Source: a virus. From it: a stretch of 63,781 nucleotides of DNA. Made by a program: the position numbers and the translations under genes. The notes beneath the pieces were generated by a model. That model worked only from the letters and a program-made list of their open reading frames with translations. It ran no database searches and had not been told where the DNA came from. Positions 16,885-27,237 of the stretch are shown piece after piece. Positions within the stretch are counted from its first letter, which is position 1, and every line of letters starts with the position of its first letter. The stretch is taken from IMG/VR virus record IMGVR_UViG_3300047409_000439, positions 1 through 63,781 of that record; one strand, 5' to 3'.

Positions 16885-19800
16885 TCATCGCGGGTTGGCA
16901 TTGATCAAACCTTGAGCGCGTTTGAACATCGGCATAGGTTGCATGACAGCCTCGCGCAGCTTGTCGGTAAAATCGATCCGGTGAACGGGGACTTTCTCGA
17001 TCTTGGTATCGAGATAGGCCTTGGCCTCGGCCTCGGTATCGAACCGCATGCCATAGGACATATAATTATTGTTCTTGACCATCCATTGGCCATGCGTCGT
17101 CTGATCCGGAGGCGTGATATGCCAGCCCTCTTTATTGATCGGCAAGTCCGCTGACTTAACCTTGGCCCCCGCTTTCTTCGCGTAATCGTTCATGAACCAG
17201 ATCGCCCGCTTGTCATAGATGTTGGCAAACCGTTTCTCCATCCGTGCCCGTTGCGCCCCATACGTCGGATAGCGAGTGAGCTGGGTCTGGGCCGTATCCC
17301 AGCTGATGCCGTCATAGCCATGCTCCGCCGCGTAACGCATCATGCGCTTCAGCACGAGTTCGTTCCAAGTGTCCGGGAACGGCGCGTTGGCGACATGCCC
17401 GCCGCCATACCGCGCCCGCTGATAATTGACGCTCGCTTCATCAAAGGCCTTCCGGGCGGCGAGCAGCTCCGGAGCGTTGGCATCAAGATCATGAAAAGCC
17501 TGTATCTGGTCCGCCGTGCCTTTCATCAGCAAATCGGTTGTCGTCGTATACGTCCCTCCGGACGCATCCTTCACAATTTGCGTGCGGGCTTGCTCCAAAC
17601 GGGTCAGGGCCTGATCGCGGGCCTCCCCCGCTTTGATAAGCGCCCCGCTGATGTTGTTTTGCTTGACGGACCTGAGCCCGAGCTGTTCCCCCTCATTATG
17701 CCAATCCGATTGCATCTCGGCCAGATGAATATACCGCTTGCCGGTCATGGGATCGGTACGGACATCGAAACGGATATGGGCGAGGATGTTGGGTTCGAGC
17801 ATATGCATGCCCCGGAAATTGAGCACGTCGGGCTTGCCGGTCAGCGCATCGGCGGCGTCCTGAGCATCCCTCCGGTTATCGTATGGTGTCCTATCATAAT
17901 AATCGTTGGTTCTATTGTCCCAAAGCCGGAACTTGCCATGAAAGTCGCCTAGATACCGATTATCCATAACATCGATAGGAACATCTCGATGCGGCAGCAG
18001 CATCAGCAATTCGCGCGGCTCGGTTCCGCCATGCAGCGAATACGTCTGGGCGTAAGGAGCCCTCGGCGTATTCCGAATCTCTGTGTCGATGTCCCTTAGA
18101 CGGTTGTTGATTTCATGAAGGCGGGGCGTAGCCTTCGCGGCAAACCTATCAGCGTCGGTAAACAATCCCGACATCCGCAAGCGGCCATTCTCGTCATGAA
18201 GCCCCCGCGCCTCATCCTCCAGCTGCTTGTACTCAGCCAGCAGCTTAGGATCGGCAGCGCCTCTGTAAATCTCCTTGAATTCGATCTGATTGGACCGCAA
18301 ATGATCGAGAATTTCCTGTTTCGTGACTTTCTGTCCGGCGCGTTGGGCGAACCAATCGTTCAGCTCGCGCCATTCGATTTCATCGGGTTTGACTTTGGCA
18401 AGTTTGGCGTTGTCGCTTTTAAGGAAGCCCAGCCATTGCGCAGCCGGGGCTTTATCCTGCTTACTGGCTTCAACAAAGCGCTCCAGCGCCGAATAGAACA
18501 CCGTCGCGGAATCAGGCGCACTGGTCCGCTGGAAACTCGCCGCGTCCGCATTGATCAGACCGCGATCATGCGCGCCGCTCTCGCGGCCTCCGATTTCGCC
18601 GCTCTCGATCTTGCGGAAGATGCTATCGACGGTATGAAAGCCTTCGCCCTTGAAGGCGTTCTTGATCGCCTGGAAGAAATCCTGCAAGCGGGAAACCAGA
18701 TGCTGAATACCTTGCGGAACGCCGTCCTTGAGCCATTTGGGAAAGGCGAAGGCGATGCCTTCCTCGCTCTGATAGGCTGGGCTCTGCCCCGGATATTTGC
18801 CTGCGATGTCATGCTCGGCGTTCCAGGTCTTCTCCGCCTCGCGTTCCAGCATCGCCCATTCGGACGGCTTGAACAGGCCGCTCGGGCTGGAGGCATCCAA
18901 AGCCTTCAGGGCATGAATGACCTCATGATTGACCGCGCTAAGGGGGTCGTCCTGCATCGCGACGGTAATGACATTCTGCCAATACATCGCGGGTTGCGAG
19001 ACCCGCTGCCCGCCCGCGCCCAGCTCATGAATGGCATCGACGACATGGACCCCGACATCGTGCAGGTTGAGCGCGTCGAGCCGGGCGCGGGCGGCTTGCG
19101 CGACGGCTTCGCGCTTGGCCTCCATGCCCGGCGTATAGACCAGCTCGACCTTGCCCCCGGCATAGGGTATGGCTTCCGCGCCGGGCGGCAGGACAGCGCC
19201 TTCCGCTCCGCCGCGCCGCTGGAAGCGGGGCTGACCCTTGGTTAAAACGTCTTCCCTCAGCTTGTCGGGAATCTCCAGCGACCGGGCTGGAATAGTGTCC
19301 AGCTTATACGATAATTCATTCTCAGCTTCTTCCTTACTATCATACAATTCGCTGTTGCCATGCTGGTCACGCAGCTCCCATTCGGTTTCGCCATAAGCCG
19401 GGTCGGGATCGATAATCTGCCATTTCTCCGGATTATGGGGGATCGAATCCATATTGAGTTTGGTTTTCCATTTCTTGACGTAATCGTTGATCGCATTTTG
19501 CGCGACCTTGTCATAGTAATCCAACATGCCCTGAGACCCGTGCGTCTGTCCGATGCTGTCAAGATCGTATTCGACCCCGAACTCATGCGCGTCCGGTTCA
19601 TCGGGATCGTAATTGACATAATTGCCCTGCGTATCTCTGTAACCCTCGCGCTCGACCATCTCCCGCGCGATGCCTTTGCCGTAGATATCCGCGACCTTTC
19701 CCGCCGTGAAGGTTCCAGATAACTCCTTGACGCCAATCCGGTCGCCGTCCGCGTTTATTGCCTGCACCGAAAATCTGCCGTCAGGCAGCGGTTCATACCG

Positions 19801-22206
19801 AAGGGTCTCGACTTCATGGACAAGATAACTCTTATAGCGATCGACATTGGTCGCACCGACATCGAAGTAGACTTTCTTGTAATTCATATCCGCCGCCCAG
19901 CGGAGTATCTGTTTGGTCAGGAGCGTTGTCCAAGCCGGGGTCGATTTGAACGGGGCGTCCGGGACAGGTCTGCCTTTCGGATGGAAGCCGCGTGCCTTCA
20001 GCATATTCTCCTGCGCTTCTTCATTGGCCTGCTCGGACTTACGATAGTCCTCGTCATCAATCTCACGCCTCTGAAACTCCCGTTTTTCGTCATCCGTGCC
20101 GTGCTGGAACAGATCGTCCTTGTCGGCATAATTGCCGGAAATCTCATGCACAAGGCGGGTTTGTTCTTTATCAAAGGTTGTTTTAGCTTGACCCAGAGCC
20201 TCACGCGCGGCGGTCTGAGCCTCCGGCGTATCAACGACACCCTTGACGCCAATCTGTTTGAGCTTCTGCAACCAATCCGATTGCATCTCGACGACAACCG
20301 GATGCACTTCGCCCGTACCGGGGTCTCTGACCAGGACCGTGCGGTAATGTCCTATGACATCCTTGATATGCGGCCAATGGCTTCGGTCAAAAGGTTCCGG
20401 TTTCGTGTTTATCGCTTGATGATAAGCCTTGTAGGTCTGCTCCGTCTCGGCCAGCAAACGGTCGGCGTCAGGAACCGCAGCGCGCAATTGATTGAGATCA
20501 TGATTCAGCATGCTCCCGTCTTGCGCGCCATATAACCCTCTAACCGCTTGGCTCCGGGTCAGCCCTCCAGCCCGCATGTATTCGGTTATCAGCTTGTCAT
20601 AGGCATTATCGCTGGCCTGCTCCAACGCATCGATCTTGGCCGAGGCATCAGGCCGCTTCAAAACCTGTAAATGTATCTGATACTCATCTCCCGGATGGGC
20701 ATAACCCTCATATTGCGCAGGCGGATTTTTGAGCCTGGGGCGCAGCGCGGAAATCTGGTTATCGATATCCTGGACCTTGGTCTGAGCCTGCGCCTCGGCT
20801 TCCTTGGCCGTCGCCAGATGCTCGTTGGCCTCTTGCCATCTGCCCGCATCGATCAGCTCGCGGTCCTTGGCCGCGAAATCGGCCTTTTGCTGGTTCAGAA
20901 TATCATGCTTCTGTTGCTCCAGATCGTTGATTTCCCGCCATACCTTAAAATTGGTCCCGCCGAGGACGACCTCCTCAATCTCGACGTTATGCGCTTTGAC
21001 ATGATCAAGAATCTCCTGCCGCGATACGGATTTTACGCCTTGAGCTTTTTTGTCGTTCAAAAACTCCTTCAACAGGACCTGTTCAAGTTCATCGACTTTG
21101 ATCCCTTTCCAGCCTTTGATCGTGTTCAACCATTGATCGGGCGGAGCTTTCTCCTGGACCTTTATCTCGGGATTTTTACCCTCCAGCGCGTTTTCCAATG
21201 CGGAATAGAGCGGCGGCGCGTCCGGCGCTCCGCTGCGCTGGAAGCGCGGGTCTTCACTCAACCGGCTATTGATCAAGCCCGGCAGCGTCGGCTGCGCCGG
21301 ATTGACCGGAAGAACGTCCTCATACTGATTGATCAAGCCCTTCCGTCCGATGGCGGCATTGCCCTCCGGATGGACTTCGCTCATGTTGCGCAGCATCTCG
21401 CTTTCGGCGAGCGAGCTGATGGCGTCTCCGGCGCGGCGGGCCTCGTCCCGCTCCATGCCGGAGAATTGCAAGGTCTCGGCAACCGTCGCGCCAATCCCGG
21501 CAATGGCGGCATTGGTCGCTCTCGATGAAACGTCAAGCCCGGCTTTGGTCAATTGATCGAGATCGGCTAGACCATTATATAGAATAGAAGCCGCGCCTTG
21601 CACCAATCCCGGCTTGGACGTATCGATGCCAATCGCTTTCAGGTTTTCATATACCTTATTATGTAATTCCTCACCTTCCTTGCCGAAGCCTGCAATCGGC
21701 TGAGTACCGAACGCAGCTTTGGCGGCTCCGGAAACGCCTTTGCTGAAGATCGAGGTTTGCGCTGCGAGGCCTTCGCTCTCGCCCGCCGTCGCGAGACTGT
21801 CCAGCAGGCCGCGTTTATGCGAGCGCATGAATTCCGCTGCGCGCTCGTCGGTATCGAACGCGCCGTAATGCTCGCCGGTCTGCTGGAAGCGCTTCGCCGC
21901 ATCGCCCAATTCGATGCCATCGCCAGAAGGGGGCTTGTCTCCAGGCAGTGTAGGAAGCACGTAATGCTTTTCAATTCCTTCGCTGTCGGTCAACTGATTA
22001 GTAGACCAAGCATCTCCCGCCCGACTTGGATCGAGCGTCGGCTCGTCGCCGGGGATCATGCCATTAGGCTTGACCCCTTTCGACAGCGCCAGCGGAGAGA
22101 GCACAACCCGGTCATGCGGCGCGTCATAATCGAAGGGCGGCGCGTCCTTGGGATCGAACGGCGGTATCTCGTCCCGCTCGGGATCGAAGAAGGGAATAGC
22201 GCCCAT
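16885..22206 (-). CDS. Giant internal virion / polyvalent protein with zincin motif
   Basis: This 1773-residue protein is likely carried in the capsid and ejected with the DNA. Central residues about 1090-1130 hold a zincin metallopeptidase signature: NHEVIHALKAL followed by EWAMLEREAEKTW and a later SEEGIAFAF. Two copies of a module flank it: a YSALE...QWL...EILDH segment (about residues 320 and 1222) and a segment with VEMQSDW or AEMQSDW (about 640 and 1497). Four G-L-I-N motifs mark domain borders, including the extreme C-terminus (GLINANPR). It is the largest of a series of internal virion genes. Large polyvalent phage proteins of this type combine peptidase and other effector domains; which are active here is unknown. 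Confidence 0.75.
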   Translation of the reverse strand: MGAIPFFDPERDEIPPFDPKDAPPFDYDAPHDRVVLSPLALSKGVKPNGMIPGDEPTLDPSRAGDAWSTNQLTDSEGIEKHYVLPTLPGDKPPSGDGIELGDAAKRFQQTGEHYGAFDTDERAAEFMRSHKRGLLDSLATAGESEGLAAQTSIFSKGVSGAAKAAFGTQPIAGFGKEGEELHNKVYENLKAIGIDTSKPGLVQGAASILYNGLADLDQLTKAGLDVSSRATNAAIAGIGATVAETLQFSGMERDEARRAGDAISSLAESEMLRNMSEVHPEGNAAIGRKGLINQYEDVLPVNPAQPTLPGLINSRLSEDPRFQRSGAPDAPPLYSALENALEGKNPEIKVQEKAPPDQWLNTIKGWKGIKVDELEQVLLKEFLNDKKAQGVKSVSRQEILDHVKAHNVEIEEVVLGGTNFKVWREINDLEQQKHDILNQQKADFAAKDRELIDAGRWQEANEHLATAKEAEAQAQTKVQDIDNQISALRPRLKNPPAQYEGYAHPGDEYQIHLQVLKRPDASAKIDALEQASDNAYDKLITEYMRAGGLTRSQAVRGLYGAQDGSMLNHDLNQLRAAVPDADRLLAETEQTYKAYHQAINTKPEPFDRSHWPHIKDVIGHYRTVLVRDPGTGEVHPVVVEMQSDWLQKLKQIGVKGVVDTPEAQTAAREALGQAKTTFDKEQTRLVHEISGNYADKDDLFQHGTDDEKREFQRREIDDEDYRKSEQANEEAQENMLKARGFHPKGRPVPDAPFKSTPAWTTLLTKQILRWAADMNYKKVYFDVGATNVDRYKSYLVHEVETLRYEPLPDGRFSVQAINADGDRIGVKELSGTFTAGKVADIYGKGIAREMVEREGYRDTQGNYVNYDPDEPDAHEFGVEYDLDSIGQTHGSQGMLDYYDKVAQNAINDYVKKWKTKLNMDSIPHNPEKWQIIDPDPAYGETEWELRDQHGNSELYDSKEEAENELSYKLDTIPARSLEIPDKLREDVLTKGQPRFQRRGGAEGAVLPPGAEAIPYAGGKVELVYTPGMEAKREAVAQAARARLDALNLHDVGVHVVDAIHELGAGGQRVSQPAMYWQNVITVAMQDDPLSAVNHEVIHALKALDASSPSGLFKPSEWAMLEREAEKTWNAEHDIAGKYPGQSPAYQSEEGIAFAFPKWLKDGVPQGIQHLVSRLQDFFQAIKNAFKGEGFHTVDSIFRKIESGEIGGRESGAHDRGLINADAASFQRTSAPDSATVFYSALERFVEASKQDKAPAAQWLGFLKSDNAKLAKVKPDEIEWRELNDWFAQRAGQKVTKQEILDHLRSNQIEFKEIYRGAADPKLLAEYKQLEDEARGLHDENGRLRMSGLFTDADRFAAKATPRLHEINNRLRDIDTEIRNTPRAPYAQTYSLHGGTEPRELLMLLPHRDVPIDVMDNRYLGDFHGKFRLWDNRTNDYYDRTPYDNRRDAQDAADALTGKPDVLNFRGMHMLEPNILAHIRFDVRTDPMTGKRYIHLAEMQSDWHNEGEQLGLRSVKQNNISGALIKAGEARDQALTRLEQARTQIVKDASGGTYTTTTDLLMKGTADQIQAFHDLDANAPELLAARKAFDEASVNYQRARYGGGHVANAPFPDTWNELVLKRMMRYAAEHGYDGISWDTAQTQLTRYPTYGAQRARMEKRFANIYDKRAIWFMNDYAKKAGAKVKSADLPINKEGWHITPPDQTTHGQWMVKNNNYMSYGMRFDTEAEAKAYLDTKIEKVPVHRIDFTDKLREAVMQPMPMFKRAQGLINANPR

Positions 22207-22209
22207 CGG

Positions 22210-23910
22210 CTATTGCTCCAATCTGCGTTGCGGGACCATGACCCCGTTGACCATCATGTAGACATGCCCGTTCTGGATGGCCTGCTCCCCTTCCCTGAAT
22301 ACCGGACGTTGCGGCATGGGCAGCGGCGTGTTGATCATGCCGCGCCGTCCGGTCGCGATGAAATTCTTGAGCCGGTCTACATTGCCCTGGCTGATGCTAT
22401 CGGCGATTTTCTGTGCGCCGATCCCGGCTAATCCTACCCCCGTCGAAGCAATCAAACTCTCCCCGCTATGCCCTAAAGCGGAGCCGCCGCCGAGGGCCAG
22501 AAGCTCAGCCCCCAGCGACCAAGCGTTATGCGTCGGCGACAGCACCCCAATTCTGCGGGCGACGTTCTGAAGGTTCGTGCCATGGACAAGCGCCCCCATG
22601 ACCTCGCGCTCATCCGCATTGAATTGCCGCGCGGCTCTTGGATTGTTCAATATCTTGGCGAACTGTGTCCTGACGGCGTTGTCGAACTTGTTGCGGGATT
22701 GATGCGCCCCGCTGGGAATAAGGTCGCCATGCCCGGCGGCGTTCTCGGCCTTCCGCATCGCCGCTTCGACGGCTTCAAGTTTAGCCCCGCGCGAGAAAAA
22801 ATTGCGCGCGTCGAACAAGGCCGAGCCTTCCGGCGCATTCAACCCCCGGACATAATCGTCGATCCCATCGATGATGACATGCGCCGCCGCCCGCTCGCTC
22901 TTTTCCGGACTATCAAGAACATGACGCATGACCCGGCGCGTCACGTCGATGTCCTTGAACGAGATATCCCCCGGATACTGATCAAGCTCCTCGAAAACGG
23001 TCCGGAGCGCCGTCGCCGTCTTCGGCTGAAGCGCCGGGCGGTACGTCACTTCCCGATGGGCCTCGGCAACGGCGCTGTTGAGAGCGCCGACCAGCCCCGC
23101 CTTCGGGACCGTTGCGCCGGTCGCTTCCGACGCTAGGTAGGCGTCCGACGCCATGGCCTTGTACATCTCGGAAGTCGGAACCGTGCCCCTGACCGCACTC
23201 AGCTTTGCCCCTGCCGCGCCCAGGACGGCCCCGGTAAGGCCGCCCGTGCCCGCCTGCTGGGCTTTGGTGATCCAGTAGTCCCGCTCGGTCTTGGGCGGCT
23301 CCTGGACCGGCTGGAGGGCTCCATAGACCGCCCCGCCGGTCCCGCTCTTGAGCGTAGCATTGCCGACCGTGCCCAGAACCTGCGCCTCCGGCAGGACCTC
23401 GCCGAGGCCGGGCATGGCGATGGCTCCGCCGAACTCGCCCGTCCGCCGCAGCGCCATCGACGCTCGGGGGTTGGGGCTCGCGGCATCGACGCGCTGACCT
23501 GCGGCCTCGTAGTCCGCGTTTTGCCGTCCGATGACCTCATCGACATGATTGGCGATGCCGTGCAGCATGGCGGACAGCGAATTGGGCGCGGGCTTGCCCG
23601 TTCCCGAGCCTTTGACGGGATAGGTCGGCAAGAGATCGCTGGCCGCCGCCGCGCCATGCGCCGCCAGCGACTCCGCGCCCTGTCCCAGACGCAACAAGCC
23701 TTGATACGGAGCCCCGATGGCGGGATTGGTCCGTATCTTGTCTGCGATGGAGGGCGGCGGCGTATACCTGCGGCGGAAAGCTGGAATATCGTCCGGCGTC
23801 AAATCCCGGAAGCCGTCCGGCGGCGGCGGTAACAGATCGTCATGCGTGATATCACGCAGACCTTCCGGCATCGGGTCTTCGATATCGGTCAAGGCTGGTA
23901 CTCCGTCCAT
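22210..23910 (-). CDS. Internal virion protein, 566 aa
   Basis: The N-terminus carries two similar short segments (GLRDITHDDLLPPPP and GFRDLTPDDIPAF). A Gly/Ala-rich middle has membrane-like stretches such as GLTGAVLGAAGA near residue 220. Then comes a helical region with LDQYPGDISFKDIDVTRRVMRHVLD. The motif RRGMINTPL lies about 40 residues from the C-terminus. It sits between two other virion genes, overlapping the upstream one by 22 bases. The glycine-zipper-like stretches suggest insertion into or passage through the host membrane during DNA ejection. The family is not recognised with confidence. Confidence 0.65.
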   Translation of the reverse strand: MDGVPALTDIEDPMPEGLRDITHDDLLPPPPDGFRDLTPDDIPAFRRRYTPPPSIADKIRTNPAIGAPYQGLLRLGQGAESLAAHGAAAASDLLPTYPVKGSGTGKPAPNSLSAMLHGIANHVDEVIGRQNADYEAAGQRVDAASPNPRASMALRRTGEFGGAIAMPGLGEVLPEAQVLGTVGNATLKSGTGGAVYGALQPVQEPPKTERDYWITKAQQAGTGGLTGAVLGAAGAKLSAVRGTVPTSEMYKAMASDAYLASEATGATVPKAGLVGALNSAVAEAHREVTYRPALQPKTATALRTVFEELDQYPGDISFKDIDVTRRVMRHVLDSPEKSERAAAHVIIDGIDDYVRGLNAPEGSALFDARNFFSRGAKLEAVEAAMRKAENAAGHGDLIPSGAHQSRNKFDNAVRTQFAKILNNPRAARQFNADEREVMGALVHGTNLQNVARRIGVLSPTHNAWSLGAELLALGGGSALGHSGESLIASTGVGLAGIGAQKIADSISQGNVDRLKNFIATGRRGMINTPLPMPQRPVFREGEQAIQNGHVYMMVNGVMVPQRRLEQ

Positions 23911-25196
23911 TTCTTCGTCACGATGTCCCGATAGAAGAACTTACTGCCGTCCGTTTTGAGCTGCTCGCCATGCGGTCCGGTCGGCAGCGGCGCTCCGGTG
24001 ACCGGAACGCCCGCGCCGGTAACCGGCGCAGTTTTTGCTTCCCCCTCGTCCAGCGCGGCCCGTATCTTCTGGGTCATCTGCTTGACATCCATGATCGGAT
24101 AGAGCGAAGGAGGAATGTTCTGCTCCTTCAATTTCGCTACCGCCGATTCGTAGAGCGGCTGCACCCCCTTCTCATAAGCGTCATAGGTCGCATCGGAGAT
24201 TTTCTTGATCTGATTTCTCTGTTCGGGCGACAGAATTCCGGCATGCTCATGAAAGCGGTTGATCATGATGTTCAACCAATCGGAGTACGACGCCGAGCCG
24301 GTAATCAGTTTGACCTGGGCCTCGGTCACCGCGCCGCCGCTGTTCGACAGCTTGATCAGGCCGTCGAGGGCTTCCTCGTCGCCGGTGCCGGGGTTGGCCA
24401 GACCGGATTTGATCTTCTCCAGATAGGGCAGGGCATCCAGCGCCAGTTTGTACTGCGAGCTGGACGTTTCCGGAGATGCGATGCGGACGGCGACGCGCGA
24501 CAGCATATCAGCTTGCTTCGGCGTCAATTTGTTGGGGTTGGCTTGCCGGAGGTCCAAGATGGCCTTGCCGACCGCGTTGCGTAAGCCGGACGGCTCGTCG
24601 GTGATGTTGTTCAAGTTGTAAATGTTGGCCATGACGTTTTCAGCATGCAGATCGGCGAGCTGATCCAAGGTCACGCCCGGACCCAATTTCGCCAAATCCG
24701 CTTCCATCTTGGCGGCGGCGAGGGCTTGCTGTTTCTTCGTCGCTCCGGCTATCGAGGCCGGAGAATACTCGGCGGATTGCTGCGCCTGAGCGTTGATCGC
24801 GGCTTCCTTGCCTCTCAGGGCCAAGGCCTCCGGAGTACTCCGGACGGCGAGTTGCGCCTCCTCGTTGGCCCTGGTCGTCGCGGCTTCTTCCTCGGGGGTC
24901 TTGCGTTCAGCCGCTGCGACAGCCGCCTTGCCTGAAATGGCTTTGGGCGACGTATCGATGTCAAGCCGTGCCTGAGCTATCGCCTTCTCCTTATCGACCG
25001 CCGCCTGCTGCGCCTCGGGGCTGATGCTGCGGCGGAAGGTTTCGGCTTCCCGGCTGCGCAGCAGCTGATCGGACAACAACAGGTTCTGATGCTCCAGCTC
25101 GATCTGCATCTGCTGCAATCCGGCATCGTGCGCCCAATTGGAAAGCGCGCCGCCCATCGCCGACAAACCCCCCGCGATATTGATCATGCCGACCAT
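23889..25196 (-). CDS. Internal virion protein, 435 aa, helical
   Basis: The N-terminus reads MVGMINIAGGLSAMGGALSNW, a glycine-rich amphipathic segment carrying the G-M-I-N motif. A long Ala/Glu/Gln-rich helical region (about residues 30-180) follows, then a more globular C-terminal half ending in KFFYRDIVTKKWTEYQP. The composition is typical of podovirus internal core proteins. It starts immediately after the stop of the gene at 25197-25784. Structural role inferred from position and composition only. Confidence 0.65.
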   Translation of the reverse strand: MVGMINIAGGLSAMGGALSNWAHDAGLQQMQIELEHQNLLLSDQLLRSREAETFRRSISPEAQQAAVDKEKAIAQARLDIDTSPKAISGKAAVAAAERKTPEEEAATTRANEEAQLAVRSTPEALALRGKEAAINAQAQQSAEYSPASIAGATKKQQALAAAKMEADLAKLGPGVTLDQLADLHAENVMANIYNLNNITDEPSGLRNAVGKAILDLRQANPNKLTPKQADMLSRVAVRIASPETSSSQYKLALDALPYLEKIKSGLANPGTGDEEALDGLIKLSNSGGAVTEAQVKLITGSASYSDWLNIMINRFHEHAGILSPEQRNQIKKISDATYDAYEKGVQPLYESAVAKLKEQNIPPSLYPIMDVKQMTQKIRAALDEGEAKTAPVTGAGVPVTGAPLPTGPHGEQLKTDGSKFFYRDIVTKKWTEYQP

Positions 25197-25784
25197 CTAC
25201 ATGCCTCCATTGATGATACCGCCTTGCGGGCTGGGCGGGGGCTGAACCTGCCGACCGGGCGGCGGCGGGACCTTGGTGAAACCCGCATGCGCCTTGATCT
25301 TCTCCATCCGGACCGGGTCCTGAATAATCTCATGCGTCTTGGCGGCGGCATGCTGCATCATCTGCGGCGTGATCTTGAACGCGGCGAACAAGGTGTTGGT
25401 GAAGATATGGACCGCCCGCGAAAGGATCGCTGACGTAAGCGGCGGAATGAGCTTGCTGCGCTCCGCGAAACCGAGCGCCTTCAGCATCAGGACCATGGCC
25501 GCCGGAACCAGGGCTTGCATCGGCATCGCGCCGCGTGCCTGCTTGCGCATCATCAGAACCAAGCCGATAGCGCCTACGGCGCAATCATGGATCGGGTCTT
25601 TGCTGTCCTTGAGCTTGTACAAGATACCATTCGTGCCGCCGTCTATGCCTGCCCGCATGCCCGCGACGACAATCTTCTTGTAATTGGTCCGCATCTGCGG
25701 CGTGAGCTGGGTCTCGATACGCTGCTCCAAGGCGGCGAGCAGCGGCGAAGCGCTGGGAGCTTCCGGCGGCGGCGCTTTCATCAT
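25197..25784 (-). CDS. Internal virion protein, 195 aa
   Basis: The protein has a proline-rich N-terminus, a central hydrophobic helical region (AVGAIGLVLMMRKQARG and ALVPAAMVLMLKALGF, about residues 68-108) and a C-terminal tail PPPSPQGGIINGGM that ends in the recurrent G-I-I-N motif. The membrane-like segments suggest a small core protein that contacts the host membrane on ejection. It overlaps the next upstream gene by four bases. Confidence 0.65.
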   Translation of the reverse strand: MMKAPPPEAPSASPLLAALEQRIETQLTPQMRTNYKKIVVAGMRAGIDGGTNGILYKLKDSKDPIHDCAVGAIGLVLMMRKQARGAMPMQALVPAAMVLMLKALGFAERSKLIPPLTSAILSRAVHIFTNTLFAAFKITPQMMQHAAAKTHEIIQDPVRMEKIKAHAGFTKVPPPPGRQVQPPPSPQGGIINGGM

Positions 25785-26878
25785 AACCGGGGAACTCCCG
25801 TAACGAGTTGCGAGGACGGCGAGATGTTGATCATGCCTTGACCTGGAGCAGAGGGCGGCGGCTGGCCCGCAGGCGCTCCCGTCACAGGCGCGGAAGCAAC
25901 AGGCCGCAGCTTCGCGACCGGCATCCCGCCTTGCATATTGGAAAGCTGCTGGTTCATGATCGCGGCGTTGGCGCGATTGGACTCGGCTTGCGAATTCAGT
26001 TGATTGATCTGCGCGGGCGTAACCGGATTGAACATGCCTTGAACCAAGGACGATCCGGCCTGGATCAAGCCATACGAGACCATCTGGTTCTCATGCGCGA
26101 ACGATCCGATATCCTTGAGCATGCCCTGGAAGCCGCCAACCGGGATTTCCGCCAGCTTGGGGGCTCCCGTAACGCCCGGCGGATTGGTCGATATTCTCAA
26201 TTTTGTAGGATCGACGGGAAAGTCTGAACCCGTCGGCCCGGAAGGCGTCTCCGATGGTATGACCGGGTCCATCTGCGTCGCGTCAACGATAGGAACACCT
26301 TTCGGCGTTGTCCGACTGAAGCCCTTAGTGAAATTATCGCCTGACGGCGGTACGCCTCCGCCGAAACCGCCGCCGACATCACTCATGCTGGCATCATTTG
26401 CGGCAAGCTGTATTTCTTCAGGCGGGTTCGGAACCGGAGCAGGCGTATTGACGGAAACCTCGCCCAGCGGCGAGACCTCGACCGGCTGGACCGCCAAGGC
26501 GTCGAGCATGTCAGTGCTGGCCTGTCCCGTTCCGATATCGCCCAGGACTTTAGGCGTGATATCGACGCTGCTCGGTATCTGCGTCGCCAGCTCCGCTTCG
26601 GACGGTCCGAACATGGAGGCATTGCCATTGATCAAACCCGCCGTTGACGCCAGCCCGCCGATGGCCCCGATGCCAGCCATGACCAGCCCCGCCGTCTGCA
26701 AGTTCTTGTCACGGGCAACGACGCCGATGGTGCCGACAGTCGCGCCGACGGCGGCGACGAGCGTCATGGCTTCCGCGACGTTCAACGCCATGAAGCCGCC
26801 CGCCATCAACGTGCTGAGCGCCCCGCCTGCCGCGCCCCAGGCAATCGCCGTACCGATAAGCGGAATGACTACGGGCAT
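25781..26878 (-). CDS. Internal virion protein with membrane-like N-terminus, 365 aa
   Basis: The first 90 residues hold three or four hydrophobic glycine/alanine-rich segments (for example IPLIGTAIAWGAAGGAL and AVGATVGTIGVVA). A Pro/Gly-rich linker and a helical C-terminal domain (PAQINQLNSQAESNRANAAIMNQQL) follow. The G-L-I-N motif occurs near residue 81 and G-M-I-N near residue 348. It probably belongs to the internal core and may form part of a membrane channel during ejection. The start overlaps the preceding gene by 10 bases. Confidence 0.65.
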   Translation of the reverse strand: MPVVIPLIGTAIAWGAAGGALSTLMAGGFMALNVAEAMTLVAAVGATVGTIGVVARDKNLQTAGLVMAGIGAIGGLASTAGLINGNASMFGPSEAELATQIPSSVDITPKVLGDIGTGQASTDMLDALAVQPVEVSPLGEVSVNTPAPVPNPPEEIQLAANDASMSDVGGGFGGGVPPSGDNFTKGFSRTTPKGVPIVDATQMDPVIPSETPSGPTGSDFPVDPTKLRISTNPPGVTGAPKLAEIPVGGFQGMLKDIGSFAHENQMVSYGLIQAGSSLVQGMFNPVTPAQINQLNSQAESNRANAAIMNQQLSNMQGGMPVAKLRPVASAPVTGAPAGQPPPSAPGQGMINISPSSQLVTGVPRL

Positions 26879-27237
26879 GGTTTGACCTCATCGATACGAT
26901 AGAAGATGTCATGCTCGTCTTCATGCGTCTTATAGAAGCCGAGCTTCTCGTTGAAGCGCTGTTGGCGCTTGTCCTCGACCGGCGTTCTGGTGCAGGCGTA
27001 GCCATGCTGCTTGATGAACGCGCTCAAGGTCTCGCGGATGAATTTCAGGGACATCGGTTGTTTGGTTCCCAGACTGAGAAAATGAAACTCCGGTCCCTTG
27101 GCCAGGAACACGAAGGCGGGCGTGACCAGAACCTGATCGTATTGCTGAAGACCGGCGGCGAACTGCTCCCGGTCGATGAAGACATTCGGCTCCGCCTGAC
27201 GCCAAAGCGCTTCGATCAGAGCTTCGTCCAATATCAT
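26869..27237 (-). CDS. GNAT-like virion protein, 122 aa
   Basis: The small protein resembles acetyltransferase-fold phage proteins: PMSLKFIRETLSAFIKQHGYACTRTPVEDKRQQRFNEK and then LGFYKTHEDEHDIFYRID, where the NEKLGF segment matches the GNAT C-terminal pattern. Similar proteins sit next to internal core genes in T7-like phages. The acetyl-CoA loop is not clear, so enzymatic activity is doubtful. It overlaps the 567-frame gene by four bases. Confidence 0.55.
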   Translation of the reverse strand: MILDEALIEALWRQAEPNVFIDREQFAAGLQQYDQVLVTPAFVFLAKGPEFHFLSLGTKQPMSLKFIRETLSAFIKQHGYACTRTPVEDKRQQRFNEKLGFYKTHEDEHDIFYRIDEVKPCP

